Assembly (NCBI GenBank): GCA_910579265.1
Contig: CAJTTE010000002.1
Coordinates: 62,001-126,000, forward strand
DNA from: an uncultured Ruminiclostridium sp.
Lineage (GTDB): Bacteria; Bacillota; Clostridia; Oscillospirales; Ruminococcaceae
Reading direction: 5' to 3'
DNA length: 64,000 nt
Below, piece after piece: positions 26,738-36,026 of this stretch; the first letter of the stretch is position 1; each line of letters begins with the position of its first letter. The translations under genes were made by a program, and so were the position numbers. Below the pieces are notes generated by a model. It saw nothing but the letters and a program-made list of their open reading frames with translations, was not told the DNA's origin and searched no databases.

Positions 26738-27592
26738 ATGCAGCTCACCGATTTGGGAACAATTAAATCGCTTTTTGCCCGTCACGGTTTTTCTTTTACA
26801 AAATCATTGGGTCAGAATTTTCTTATAAATCCCTCCGTATGTCCGAAAATTGCGGAATTGGGCGGATGCGACGGAAAGGTGTGCGCTCTGGAAATAGGAA
26901 CGGGTATAGGTGTTCTTACAAAGGAGCTGGCACTTCGTACCAAAAAGACGGTTGCCGTCGAAATAGATAAAGGCCTGGAGCCTATTCTTAATGAAACCCT
27001 GGCTGAGTTTTCAAATATTGAGATCGTGTTCGGGGATATTATGGATATAGATCTCAGCAGGCTATTTGAAGAAAGATTCAAGGGCGAGGATGTTGTCGTC
27101 TGCGCCAATCTTCCATATTATATCACTTCCCCGGTCATAATGAAGCTTCTTGAAGAAAGAATTCCCGTAAGGTCGATTACCGTTATGGTTCAGAGAGAGG
27201 CGGCAGACAGAATATGCGCGGCAGTCGGAACCAGAGAATGCGGAGCAGTTACTGTCGCCGTAAATTATTACAGCAGGCCTAAAAAGCTTTTCAATGTTTC
27301 AAGAGGAAGCTTTTCACCAAGCCCTAACGTTGATTCCGCAGTTATCCGGCTCGATGTTTCGCAACAAGTTAATTATGAGGTCGGGGATGAACGGTTATTT
27401 TTCCGGATAGTGAAAGCCGCATTTTCCCAGCGCAGAAAACAAATGGCTAATCCCTTGTCGGCGGAGCTTGGGATATCAAAGCAGGATCTGATAAAGGTGC
27501 TTGAGGATACGGGTATTAAAGCATCGGCCAGGGCTGAGGAGGTCGGTATGGAGCAATTTGCGCAGTTGTGCCGAAAACTGAGCAAGAACTGA
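26738..27592 (+). CDS. rsmA: 16S rRNA dimethyladenosine transferase RsmA (KsgA)
   Basis: A 284-residue S-adenosylmethionine-dependent enzyme that dimethylates two adjacent adenosines in the 3' hairpin of 16S rRNA during small-subunit maturation. The family start SLGQNFLINP is at 25-34, SAM motif I EIGTGIGVLT at about 52-61, and motif IV NLPYYITSPVIMKLL in the middle. The FSPSPNVDSAVI block follows. The start follows GGGAAAGGAATT. The gene stands alone with long repeat-rich spacers on both sides. Loss-of-function mutants of ksgA are kasugamycin resistant in other bacteria. Confidence 0.96.
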   Translation: MQLTDLGTIKSLFARHGFSFTKSLGQNFLINPSVCPKIAELGGCDGKVCALEIGTGIGVLTKELALRTKKTVAVEIDKGLEPILNETLAEFSNIEIVFGDIMDIDLSRLFEERFKGEDVVVCANLPYYITSPVIMKLLEERIPVRSITVMVQREAADRICAAVGTRECGAVTVAVNYYSRPKKLFNVSRGSFSPSPNVDSAVIRLDVSQQVNYEVGDERLFFRIVKAAFSQRRKQMANPLSAELGISKQDLIKVLEDTGIKASARAEEVGMEQFAQLCRKLSKN

Positions 27593-27833
27593 CTTTTTGC
27601 GATCCTTTTACTTGTATGATAGATTTTTCCGTGTCTTAAACCGGGCTTATGTGATACAGGCGATCTTATCGGGCATTCAGAAGGCTTCTTAATTATAAAT
27701 GATAAAAATGCAGACGGATAATTAAGCGACGGGGTCCTTTTAACGGGAAGCCGCCGCTTAATTCTTTACGGAAAAAACGCCCGCATAATGATCATAAACC
27801 ATAAACAATGTGGAATCAGATAAACGGCAGATC

Positions 27834-27995
27834 AGGGCTTGTTTGAAAACAGAGGAAATGACGGGTCTTTGACTCCAAATGGTTAGCTTAAAGGAAAAAA
27901 ACGCAGTCAAACCGTCGTTTGACGAGGCTTTTTGACACAGAAGATGACCGTTTGGGGGCGAAAAGACGATGTTTCCGATTTTTCAAGCAAGCCCT
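27834..27995. mobile_element. MITE-like element family D, single copy
   Basis: A 162 bp segment bounded by AGGGCTTGTTTGAAAA and TTTTTCAAGCAAGCCCT, an inverted repeat with one mismatch in 16. No second copy was found in the window. It sits 6 bp from the family B copy that follows. Confidence 0.5.
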
Positions 27996-28001
27996 ATGGC
28001 G

Positions 28002-28177
28002 AGTCCGAAAACCAAGCAATTTTTCAGGGATTCGTTGAATGCATGGCTAATTCAGGGAAAAAGCGGAGAAATACGAGGTATTTCGCAGTTGTTTCTTTAG
28101 GATAACCGTCGGCATTCTTTGACGCGGAATGCAGACGCATTCAGTAGAAATCGTACAATTTGCGGGTTTTCAGACTG
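28002..28177 (+). mobile_element. MITE-like element family B, copy 2 (degenerate)
   Basis: The right part TCGGCATTCTTTGACG, GTAGAAATCGTACAATTTGC and TTTTCAGACT matches the other family B copies. The left end GTCCGAAAACC is eroded. It forms one link in a chain of four different elements in the rsmA-spoIIE gap. Confidence 0.6.
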
Positions 28178-28245
28178 CCCATAAGCGGACAGTTGTAAAA
28201 AACCTTCAAATTACAGATTTTATGAAAAACAGTAATGGAATATGC

Positions 28246-28420
28246 CTCAGAACCTGTCCACATAGGAATCAGAACGCGTCAATCCGGCAAATTTTACCGA
28301 TAACTGCGTTAAAATTTCTTGACTTGCTTTTTGCGCAAGCCATACTGCGAAATTTTGCCTTGTCCTCGATAAAATTTGCCCGAAAAGCCACGCACCGTTC
28401 CTATGTGAACAGGTCCTCAG
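28246..28420 (+). mobile_element. MITE-like element family C, copy 2
   Basis: A 175 bp segment from CTCAGAACCTGTCCACATAG to CTATGTGAACAGGTCCTCAG, almost perfect inverted ends. Interior blocks GGCAAATTTTACCGATAACT and GTTAAAATTTCTTGAC match the other family C copies. Confidence 0.75.
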
Positions 28421-28731
28421 ATTTTTAAGTATATGATACCGAGATTAGGTAGGGGTATAGACAACGCGTGAGCAAGGGGGGCGTTAAGGGTGAAATCTTT
28501 ATCACTTCTACGATCTGATCTGAGAATGATATAAAATAACAATTACGGACATTCCGTAAAAACGGGAGGAAGTTGGGATAAAAATTTCAAAATATGCAAA
28601 CTGAGGGTATTTCCCGACAATAAAGCTTTTTTTAAAAACATTTTTTTCGGAGCTGACGGTGTGATACAACGGCAGAAGAATGTCACAACGGCATAGTGAC
28701 CGTGAAAATGATATATGATCAATCGGTTGTT

Positions 28732-28910
28732 TTAAGGCAATACCGCACAGTGACCGCCTGACGGCTTTGCGTGCGACCTGCTTGCATATTTTACGTCAGC
28801 TTACACAAATTCGCCTTGAAATACGTCAGTATTCCTGCGCCCGATTTATGCAAGCTGACGAAAAATCTGACTGCCAATTCACACGCAATCATTGTGCGGT
28901 GTTGCCTTAA
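28732..28910 (-). mobile_element. MITE-like element family A, copy 2
   Basis: A 179 bp element in inverse orientation to copy 1: TTAAGGCAATACCGCACAG at one end and TTGTGCGGTGTTGCCTTAA at the other. It lies 138 bp upstream of the spoIIE start, so it may border or carry part of its promoter region. Confidence 0.85.
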
Positions 28911-29047
28911 CTTTGTTATAAATCAGGCGTTTGCATGAAAAAATCGGGCGCTAACTGCTTTTTCGGCATTTTTTTCTTTTCCGTCGCTGTAAAATTGATA
29001 TTGGATATCCGAGATCTAATTGACGGCGAAACAGGAAGGAAGTTAAA

Positions 29048-31297
29048 ATGAAAAAAGGTTTCAGGGAAAGACCTAAAATTTTTTTAGGAATAATAATTTT
29101 CTGCGGATACCTGCTATCGGTCATGACGCTTTTCGGCAGGATAAATCCTATAAGCATAGCGTTTATAGGAGGGCTTTCGGGAGCGGACTGTCTTGCGGCG
29201 TTCGTAGGGGCGTCCGTGGGGTTTGTTACCCGGGGAGATTTTACACAGGCGGTTCCTTTTATTATATCCGCGGCGGTTGTATGTGTTTTAAGGATCATTT
29301 TAAGCAGGAGCAAAAGCACCGCAGCTGATATTGGAAGCAGTGTTCTGTGCGGCTCGGCGGTGCTGCTTACAAATGCGATAACCACGGATAAGCCTTCGGA
29401 GCTTCTGACGGTTTTTGTTCTCGGAGTTGTTTCGGGAGTATCCTGCTATTCTTTTTCATCCTTCAGAAAAAAATTTAAAAAGGGGATCGGGCCCGCAGCA
29501 TTAAATCCGGTCAAAATGATCCCTTATGCCTTAACGGCAGTTTTTTTGCTGGCCGCCATGTCGGGGCTTTCATACGGCATTTTTAATTTAGGCGCAGTAG
29601 TTTCCTCTCTTCTGGTATTGATTTCGGCATACAGATTTCGCTTTGGCGGCGGAAGCCTTGCCGGCATAATATGCGCGCTGGGACTTGCGGCCTCGGACAA
29701 CGGACTTGCTTTTGCGGGAATCGCCATGGCGGCCGGAGCGGTCATGGGATCGGTCGTTGCTCCGAAAGGGAGGCTTCCTCTTGCGGCGGCGTTTGTTCTT
29801 ACGACAGCACTTTCGGGTGCTTTTTTCGGAATGGACCGAACCATGCTCGCTTTTATGGCGGACACGGTAATAGGTTCGGTCATATTCGCCGCATTGCCGC
29901 TGAAGGAAATTATGGGAATTTTTGTGGGGAGGTCTTTACCCGGTAAATTTAACGACAGTCCGACGGAGGTTTTCGCAGGCCGGCTTGAGTTAGTCGGAAA
30001 CACCATGGGGGAGCTAAGGTATGCAGTGGAAAAAACCGCGGAGGCATTGGATGAAAGCACGGACAGGGATATAACCAACGTTTACAATTCAGCCTGCGAT
30101 AAAGTTTGCAGAAATTGCCGCTTTAACATGAAATGCTGGGGCGAGGAATATAATGATTCGGTGCGGCTTATGAACGGTTTTTTAAGATCGCTGCGAAAGG
30201 GAGAAAGCCTGACGCCGGATAATTTTTCCGGTGCTCTGGGGCTGCGGTGTCAGCGTAAGCAGCAGCTTTGTGACAGCATCAATAAAAAATACGATGATTT
30301 TACCGCAGCGGGACAGATGAGCCGCCGTATAAAGGAAATGCGCGGAATACTGACAAAGCAGCTTGAAAATACAGAGAAGCTTTTTAATTCAATATCCGAG
30401 GAATTCGGCAGAAACGTTTCCTATAACAGCGAGGCAGCCTTTAAAACCGAGCGGCTTCTGGAACGGTGCGGCCTGGCTTATCCTAAGGCGGCAGCCAAAA
30501 TGTGCGACGGAAATATGATAATAGAGGCTTACGGCTCCGGAGAGCTTTCCTGCACCGCAGAGGAATTGGGGGATATGCTTATCGATACCCTTCAAAGAGA
30601 ATTTGACCTTCCATGTATTTTGCAGTTCGGAAAAAAAGTTAGAGTCACCGCTTTTGAACGGGCGGAGTACGGGGTCAAATCGGCGGTCTGTCAGCTAAGC
30701 AGAAAAAAAGATACGGTAAACGGAGATTATGTTACGGGGTGTATTGACGGAAGCGGTTATTATTACAGCATAGTTTCCGACGGTATGGGAAGCGGTACAA
30801 GGGCCAGAATAGACAGCGCCTTCGCCTGCGGACTGCTGACCAAGCTGCTGGAAAGCGGCATAGGCGTCGAAGCGGCAATCGATATGCTCAATACTTCACT
30901 TATGGTAAAATCCTCCGATGAGAGCTTCGCTACTCTCGACGTATGCAGGGTGGATCTCTATACCGGAAAAACCACCATCTACAAGGCGGGGGGCGCGGAC
31001 AGCTTTGTGCGAAGCGGAAAGACCGTCACCAAAATTCACGGGACAGGTCTCCCGGTAGGAGTAAGCGGTAATGCGTCCGTTTCGTCTCACAGCTTCATTG
31101 TTGGCGAGGACGATGTAATAATTATGACCAGCGACGGAGCAGATTTGTCCGAAAAATGGCTTGAGCAGGCTTTTTCAAAGGATAGCGGAGGAAATGTTGA
31201 GGAGCTTGTAAAATCAGTGGCGGGAGCCGCAAGATTTAACTGCGAAAAGGGAAAGGAGGATGATATCTCGGTAGTCGCAATCCAGATAAAGAAATAG
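29048..31297 (+). CDS. spoIIE: Stage II sporulation protein E (membrane-bound PP2C-type phosphatase)
   Basis: A 749-residue protein that dephosphorylates SpoIIAA and so releases sigma F in the forespore; it also acts at the polar septum. The N-terminal ~290 residues contain about ten hydrophobic helices. The middle has a Cys cluster (CDKVCRNCRFNMKCW, about 350-364) found in the family, then a helical linker. The C-terminal ~210 residues are the PP2C domain with YYSIVSDGMGSGTRAR (metal-binding Asp of SDGMG) and the late DVIIMTSDGADLS and EDDISVVAIQ motifs. It is somewhat shorter than the 827-residue Bacillus protein. Its presence argues for a spore-forming lineage. Confidence 0.95.
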   Translation: MKKGFRERPKIFLGIIIFCGYLLSVMTLFGRINPISIAFIGGLSGADCLAAFVGASVGFVTRGDFTQAVPFIISAAVVCVLRIILSRSKSTAADIGSSVLCGSAVLLTNAITTDKPSELLTVFVLGVVSGVSCYSFSSFRKKFKKGIGPAALNPVKMIPYALTAVFLLAAMSGLSYGIFNLGAVVSSLLVLISAYRFRFGGGSLAGIICALGLAASDNGLAFAGIAMAAGAVMGSVVAPKGRLPLAAAFVLTTALSGAFFGMDRTMLAFMADTVIGSVIFAALPLKEIMGIFVGRSLPGKFNDSPTEVFAGRLELVGNTMGELRYAVEKTAEALDESTDRDITNVYNSACDKVCRNCRFNMKCWGEEYNDSVRLMNGFLRSLRKGESLTPDNFSGALGLRCQRKQQLCDSINKKYDDFTAAGQMSRRIKEMRGILTKQLENTEKLFNSISEEFGRNVSYNSEAAFKTERLLERCGLAYPKAAAKMCDGNMIIEAYGSGELSCTAEELGDMLIDTLQREFDLPCILQFGKKVRVTAFERAEYGVKSAVCQLSRKKDTVNGDYVTGCIDGSGYYYSIVSDGMGSGTRARIDSAFACGLLTKLLESGIGVEAAIDMLNTSLMVKSSDESFATLDVCRVDLYTGKTTIYKAGGADSFVRSGKTVTKIHGTGLPVGVSGNASVSSHSFIVGEDDVIIMTSDGADLSEKWLEQAFSKDSGGNVEELVKSVAGAARFNCEKGKEDDISVVAIQIKK

Positions 31298-31303
31298 CGT
31301 CAG

Positions 31304-31341
31304 GCACCGCACGGGGACGTTCGCCATCCTTGTGCGGTGTC
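31304..31341 (+). terminator. Hairpin after spoIIE, possible terminator
   Basis: GCACCGCACG (31304-31313) pairs with TGTGCGGTGT (31331-31340). No U tract follows, so it may be a pause or stability hairpin or a remnant of a family A end (ACCGCAC is shared). Confidence 0.4.
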
Positions 31342-31998
31342 GGCTTGAGCCCATTAGTCGGATCCGGTGGCGGGAGAGGCATATTTTTCGCCGAATTTGC
31401 CGCCGGACGCGAACAGGATCGTATTGCGGACTTTTCCGCGTTATGCGGAAACTTCTTGAGTTTTGAATAAATATATTTATTGATAGTTTCGCCTCTGCAC
31501 CGTATGGTCAGGAGCGGCATGATGCGGCAGAAAACGGTAATGCACATGCGCCTGTGTCAATTAAGCCGGACGCGGCACAGCGCGGCAGGTATATGCCGGA
31601 TGGTACGGAGCGTACCGCTGACAGCAGTGATCCGGGAAAACGATCGCAGCTCTAAAATTTCCGTAAAATAATTTCGGCAGGGTTGTTTATTATGACATTC
31701 CCGTATGCTTTGTCCGGCATTCGGCAAATCATGAACGTAAAAAACATTTAGTTTTATATGGACCGCTTCCGTCATAACCGCGTCAAGCCGTATTTCGTCA
31801 AATCTTCCGTATTACGGGGTAAGTACGATAGAAGTGTCCGGTACAGGGATATTGATAAGATAACGGAAAACCGGAGCAATAAATACAATTAATACGAATC
31901 TTTAATCAGGTTAAAGACCTGATCAAAGATCTCGCCTTAAGCACTGATCTTTGGCCATGCCATATTATTTGTCTATATCTTGACTAAAGATCAGGGCG
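31342..31998. other. Intergenic stretch, no gene recognised
   Basis: The sequence has several short frames without ribosome sites. Around 31915-31985, GATCAAAGATCTCG and related AAAGATCAGG words recur, giving local secondary structure. Nothing else is recognised. Confidence 0.45.
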
Positions 31999-32171
31999 GA
32001 TCTGAAAATAAAGCAAATTAGTACGATTACGCTAAAAGCAGGGTATTTTAAGAAACAACGCGGATAAATACGATGATATTTCGCAGTATCCCTTTGGGAT
32101 AACTACCGTCATTTTGATGAGGAAAGCGTCAGCTGTTAGAAGAAACCGTGTAATTTGCGGCTTTTCAGATA
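31999..32171 (+). mobile_element. MITE-like element family B, copy 3
   Basis: A 173 bp segment with GATCTGAAAA / TTTTCAGATA ends. The interior GTACGATTACGCTAAAAGC and CCCTTTGGGATAACTACC match copies 1 and 4. It lies in the spoIIE-glgB gap. Confidence 0.8.
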
Positions 32172-32536
32172 ATCATTAATGTAACACATAATACGGTTCT
32201 CTATGAATGCGCTTACATAATATGATAAGGCCCGGCGGTATATAAGCCGTGTGCGCGCAATCATAAATATCAGCCTAAAATACGGCGGAAAACAGCCGTA
32301 TCGAAGGAGCCGCTATACGCAAAGCCGTCTCAACGTCAAATACGATATGATATTATTTTTATACGGATGTAATGTTGTTTACGGTTATCCTCTTCAAGGC
32401 AGTTCCGGGGAATTTCGGGTAATAAAATCCATTCGGTTTTCGGATAAACACAAGTTGAGAAACTGTAAAACATTGTAAAGATTACCAAAAATGTAAGTCC
32501 AGATAAAGCACTATTAATAAAAATTACACAATACAC

Positions 32537-32565
32537 TTGAAATTCTTACAGAAGTATGATACAAT
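32537..32565 (+). promoter_or_regulatory. Sigma-A promoter of the glg operon
   Basis: TTGAAA at 32537-32542, a 17 bp spacer, and TACAAT at 32560-32565. It lies 88 bp upstream of the glgB start. The remaining part of 32172-32536 shows no gene. Confidence 0.7.
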
Positions 32566-32652
32566 CTTAACAAAGGTTAAAATTTACCAAAAAGGCGGCG
32601 GTTGCTGCAACGTTTTTTATTTATTTCAACAAGAAAAGGAAGGTCGATTCCC

Positions 32653-34755
32653 ATGGCAATTCAAAATACCAGAGACTATGATGTGGCTCTGCACTTTTTC
32701 CATGAAGGGAGCGCCACCGAGGCATATGATTTTTTCGGGTCGCATTTTTGCGAGCAAAACGGAAATAAAGGCGTGGTATTCCGCGTATGGGCACCAAAAG
32801 CGGCTTCTGTAAGCGTTGTAGGCGACTTTAATCACTGGGACAGAATAGCGGATCCCATGAAGCGCACAGAGCATGACGGAAGCGTTTGGGAAATATTCAT
32901 ACCCGGTTTAAAGCAATACGATATTTATAAATACAGCATCGAAACTCCTCAGGGACAGATAAAGCTTAAGGCGGATCCTTACGGCGTTCATATGGAAACA
33001 AGACCCAATACCGCAACCAAGGTTTTTGAGCTCGACGGATACAAGTGGAAGGATGAGACCTGGCTCAAAAAGCGTGCACGTAAAAACATATATGACTCTG
33101 CGGTAAACATATACGAAATGCACCTCAGCTCCTGGATGGAGAAGGATAACGAGGACGCGCTTTTCAACTATATGGAACTGGCAAAAAAGCTCATTCCATA
33201 TGTAAAGAAGATGGGGTATACACATATCGAAATAATGCCTGTTGCGGAATATCCCTTTGACGGGTCATGGGGTTATCAGCAGATAGGATATTATGCTCCG
33301 ACCTCACGTTTCGGCACGCCCCATGATTTTATGGAATTTGTCGATTTCTGTCACCAGAATGACATCGGTCTTATATTGGACTGGGTGCCGGCACATTTCC
33401 CCAAAGATGCGGCGGGACTGTATGAGTTTGACGGAGGCTATTGCTACGAGTATGCGGAGCCTTTGAAGAGAGAGCATCTTAATTGGGGCACACGTATTTT
33501 CGACTGGGGCAAGCCCGAGGTGCAGAGCTTTCTTATATCAAACGCAAATTATTGGTTCGAAAAATATCATGTTGACGGACTTCGAGTAGACGCGGTTGCA
33601 TCCATGCTTTACCTTGACTATGACCGTAAGGACGGTCAGTGGCAGCGCAATTCCAAAGGCGGAAACGAAAATCTTGAGGCGATCGCTTTTTTACAGAAGC
33701 TCAATACGGCATTATTCGGCAAGCATGAGAATATACTGATGATTGCGGAGGAATCCACGGCATGGCCGATGGTGACAAAGCCTGCGGATATGGGCGGACT
33801 CGGTTTCAATTTCAAATGGAACATGGGATGGATGAACGATATGATCGCTTATATGTCCATGAATCCGGAGTATCGTCCTTATCATCACAATATGCTTACT
33901 TTCTCGTTCTATTATGCTTTTTCCGAAAATTTCATACTTCCCATTTCTCATGACGAGGTGGTTTACGGTAAATGCTCAATGCTCGATAAAATGAGCGGAC
34001 CGAGAGATAAACGCTTCGCATCACTTCGCACATTCCTCGCGTATATGACGGCTCATCCCGGTAAAAAGCTTACGTTTATGGGTCAGGAGATCGCACAGTT
34101 CAAGGAATGGAATTACAAAACCGGACTTGATTGGGATGTATTGCAGTTTGAAGAACATAAAAAGCATCAGCATTTCGTAGAGGAGCTCAATAAGTTCTAT
34201 CTTGAAAACAAGTGTCTCTGGGAAGCGGACAGCGACTGGAGCGGATTCAAGTGGATAAGCAGCGATGATAACGAGAACTCCGTTATCGTATTCAGACGCT
34301 TCGACAGGGACGGCAGAGAGATCGTAGTAGTCTGCAATTTCCAGCCCAAGGCGCATGAACAATACAGCTTCGGCGTTCCTTATTATGCAGATTATGAGGA
34401 AATATTCACCACAGAGAATCCGAAATTCGGCGGCGGAGGACTGTCCAACAAGACCGTTACCGCCCGTACCGAGCCTATGCACGGCGAGCCTTATTCAATG
34501 ACGATAAAAATCGCGCCCATGTCGGCTATGTTTTTCAGAGCAAAAAATATACGTACTCCGGAAGAGGATGCGAAAAAACAGCAGTCTGAAAAAACAGCTG
34601 CGGACTCCGCTAAAAAAGAAAAAAGCAAAAAAGCGACCGTGAATACCGGTGCTTTAAAGCAGGAAAAAAGTATTCCAGAGGGTAAAAAACAAGAGGCAAG
34701 CGGAAAAAAAGCAGCTCCCGCTGCCGCCACTCAAAATAAAACCAAAATAAAATAA
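32653..34755 (+). CDS. glgB: 1,4-alpha-glucan branching enzyme
   Basis: A 700-residue GH13 enzyme that makes alpha-1,6 branches in glycogen. The ATG at 32653 follows GGAAGG; the longer frame is not used. An N-terminal CBM48 (FRVWAPKAASVSVVGDFNHW) precedes the barrel. The barrel carries WVPAHF, the nucleophile Asp in DGLRVDAVASM, the acid Glu in MIAEEST, and LPISHDEVVYG. About 60 C-terminal residues are Lys/Ala/Glu-rich (for example AKKEKSKKATV) and probably disordered, an extension not usual for GlgB. It leads an operon with glgC (18 bp spacing) and glgD. Confidence 0.97.
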   Translation: MAIQNTRDYDVALHFFHEGSATEAYDFFGSHFCEQNGNKGVVFRVWAPKAASVSVVGDFNHWDRIADPMKRTEHDGSVWEIFIPGLKQYDIYKYSIETPQGQIKLKADPYGVHMETRPNTATKVFELDGYKWKDETWLKKRARKNIYDSAVNIYEMHLSSWMEKDNEDALFNYMELAKKLIPYVKKMGYTHIEIMPVAEYPFDGSWGYQQIGYYAPTSRFGTPHDFMEFVDFCHQNDIGLILDWVPAHFPKDAAGLYEFDGGYCYEYAEPLKREHLNWGTRIFDWGKPEVQSFLISNANYWFEKYHVDGLRVDAVASMLYLDYDRKDGQWQRNSKGGNENLEAIAFLQKLNTALFGKHENILMIAEESTAWPMVTKPADMGGLGFNFKWNMGWMNDMIAYMSMNPEYRPYHHNMLTFSFYYAFSENFILPISHDEVVYGKCSMLDKMSGPRDKRFASLRTFLAYMTAHPGKKLTFMGQEIAQFKEWNYKTGLDWDVLQFEEHKKHQHFVEELNKFYLENKCLWEADSDWSGFKWISSDDNENSVIVFRRFDRDGREIVVVCNFQPKAHEQYSFGVPYYADYEEIFTTENPKFGGGGLSNKTVTARTEPMHGEPYSMTIKIAPMSAMFFRAKNIRTPEEDAKKQQSEKTAADSAKKEKSKKATVNTGALKQEKSIPEGKKQEASGKKAAPAAATQNKTKIK

Positions 34756-34773
34756 AATTTCGGAGGCAAAATT

Positions 34774-35979
34774 ATGAACCATGTTAAAAAGGAAATAGTT
34801 GCCATGCTTCTCGCGGGCGGACAGGGAAGCAGATTGTACGCTCTTACTCAGGACATGGCAAAGCCGGCCGTTCCTTACGGCGGAAAGTACAGAATAATCG
34901 ATTTTCCCCTTTCAAACTGCATCAATTCCGGAATAGATACGGTAGGAGTACTTACACAGTATCAGCCTCTTGTATTAAGCGAGTATATAGGAAACGGTCA
35001 GCCCTGGGGGCTTAACCGCACATATGGCGGAGTACACGTTCTCCCGCCTTATGAAACCGCTTCGGGAAAGAGCTGGTATACGGGAACCGCAAGCGCGATT
35101 TATCAGAACATAAGCTTCATTGACCGTTACAATCCCGAATACGTAGCCATTCTTTCGGGAGATCATATTTATAAAATGGATTACAGCGAAATGCTTGATT
35201 TTCATAAGAAAAACAATGCAGACGCAACTATCGCTGTACTCGAAGTGCCTTGGGAAGAGGCGAGCCGCTTCGGAATTATGACGGCTGATGAAAATCATGT
35301 TATTACCGAGTTCGCGGAAAAGCCCAAGGAACCCAAGTCAAATCTGGCTTCAATGGGCGTATATATCTTTACGTGGAAGGTCCTCAGACAGTATCTTATC
35401 GAAAACGAAAGAGACGAGACCGCTACCAAGGACTTCGGCAAGAATATCATCCCCTCCATGTTAGAGGACAAGTGTAAGATGGTCGCTTTTCCGTTTACAC
35501 ATTACTGGAAGGATGTGGGTACAATCGACAGCCTTTGGGAAGCCAATATGGATTGTCTCGATCCCAACGTTCCGCTTAATCTTTATGACAATAACTGGAA
35601 GATATTCTCACGCAATCCGGTAATGCCTCCTCATTATGCAGGCGCGGCAAGCAAAATAGAAAATTCCATGGTTGCCGAGGGTTGTAACATTTACGGTACG
35701 GTAGACTTTTCAATTCTTTTTTCGGGTGTTACCATTGAAGAAGGCGCGGTCGTGCGCGACAGCATTATAATGCCCAATACCGTCATTAAAAAGGATGCGG
35801 TAATAGAATACTCGATAGTTGGCGAGGATTGCGTAATAGGTGAAAACGTACATGTAGGCGAGCGTCCCGAAACCATTGAAAATAAGGATACATGGGGCGT
35901 TGCCGTCGTAGGGCACAAGGTGAACGTAAGCGATAACAGCGTTGTTAAAGCAAAGGCTATGATATCCGAATCAATCTGA
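34774..35979 (+). CDS. glgC: Glucose-1-phosphate adenylyltransferase, catalytic subunit
   Basis: A 401-residue enzyme making ADP-glucose from ATP and glucose-1-phosphate, the committed step of glycogen synthesis. The nucleotide loop LLAGGQGSRLYALT and KPAVPYGGKYRIIDF are intact at the N-terminus. GDHIYKMDY and EFAEKPKEPKS, with the sugar-phosphate-binding Lys, follow. The C-terminus has left-handed beta-helix repeats (AEGCNIYGTVDFSILFSGVTI). GGAGG precedes the start. It pairs with glgD downstream, as in Bacillus and Ruminococcus, where GlgCD forms a heterotetramer. Confidence 0.97.
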   Translation: MNHVKKEIVAMLLAGGQGSRLYALTQDMAKPAVPYGGKYRIIDFPLSNCINSGIDTVGVLTQYQPLVLSEYIGNGQPWGLNRTYGGVHVLPPYETASGKSWYTGTASAIYQNISFIDRYNPEYVAILSGDHIYKMDYSEMLDFHKKNNADATIAVLEVPWEEASRFGIMTADENHVITEFAEKPKEPKSNLASMGVYIFTWKVLRQYLIENERDETATKDFGKNIIPSMLEDKCKMVAFPFTHYWKDVGTIDSLWEANMDCLDPNVPLNLYDNNWKIFSRNPVMPPHYAGAASKIENSMVAEGCNIYGTVDFSILFSGVTIEEGAVVRDSIIMPNTVIKKDAVIEYSIVGEDCVIGENVHVGERPETIENKDTWGVAVVGHKVNVSDNSVVKAKAMISESI

Positions 35980-36026
35980 GCGGCACGATCACAAGCAATT
36001 CACAGAACAGAAAGGAATTAAAAGTT

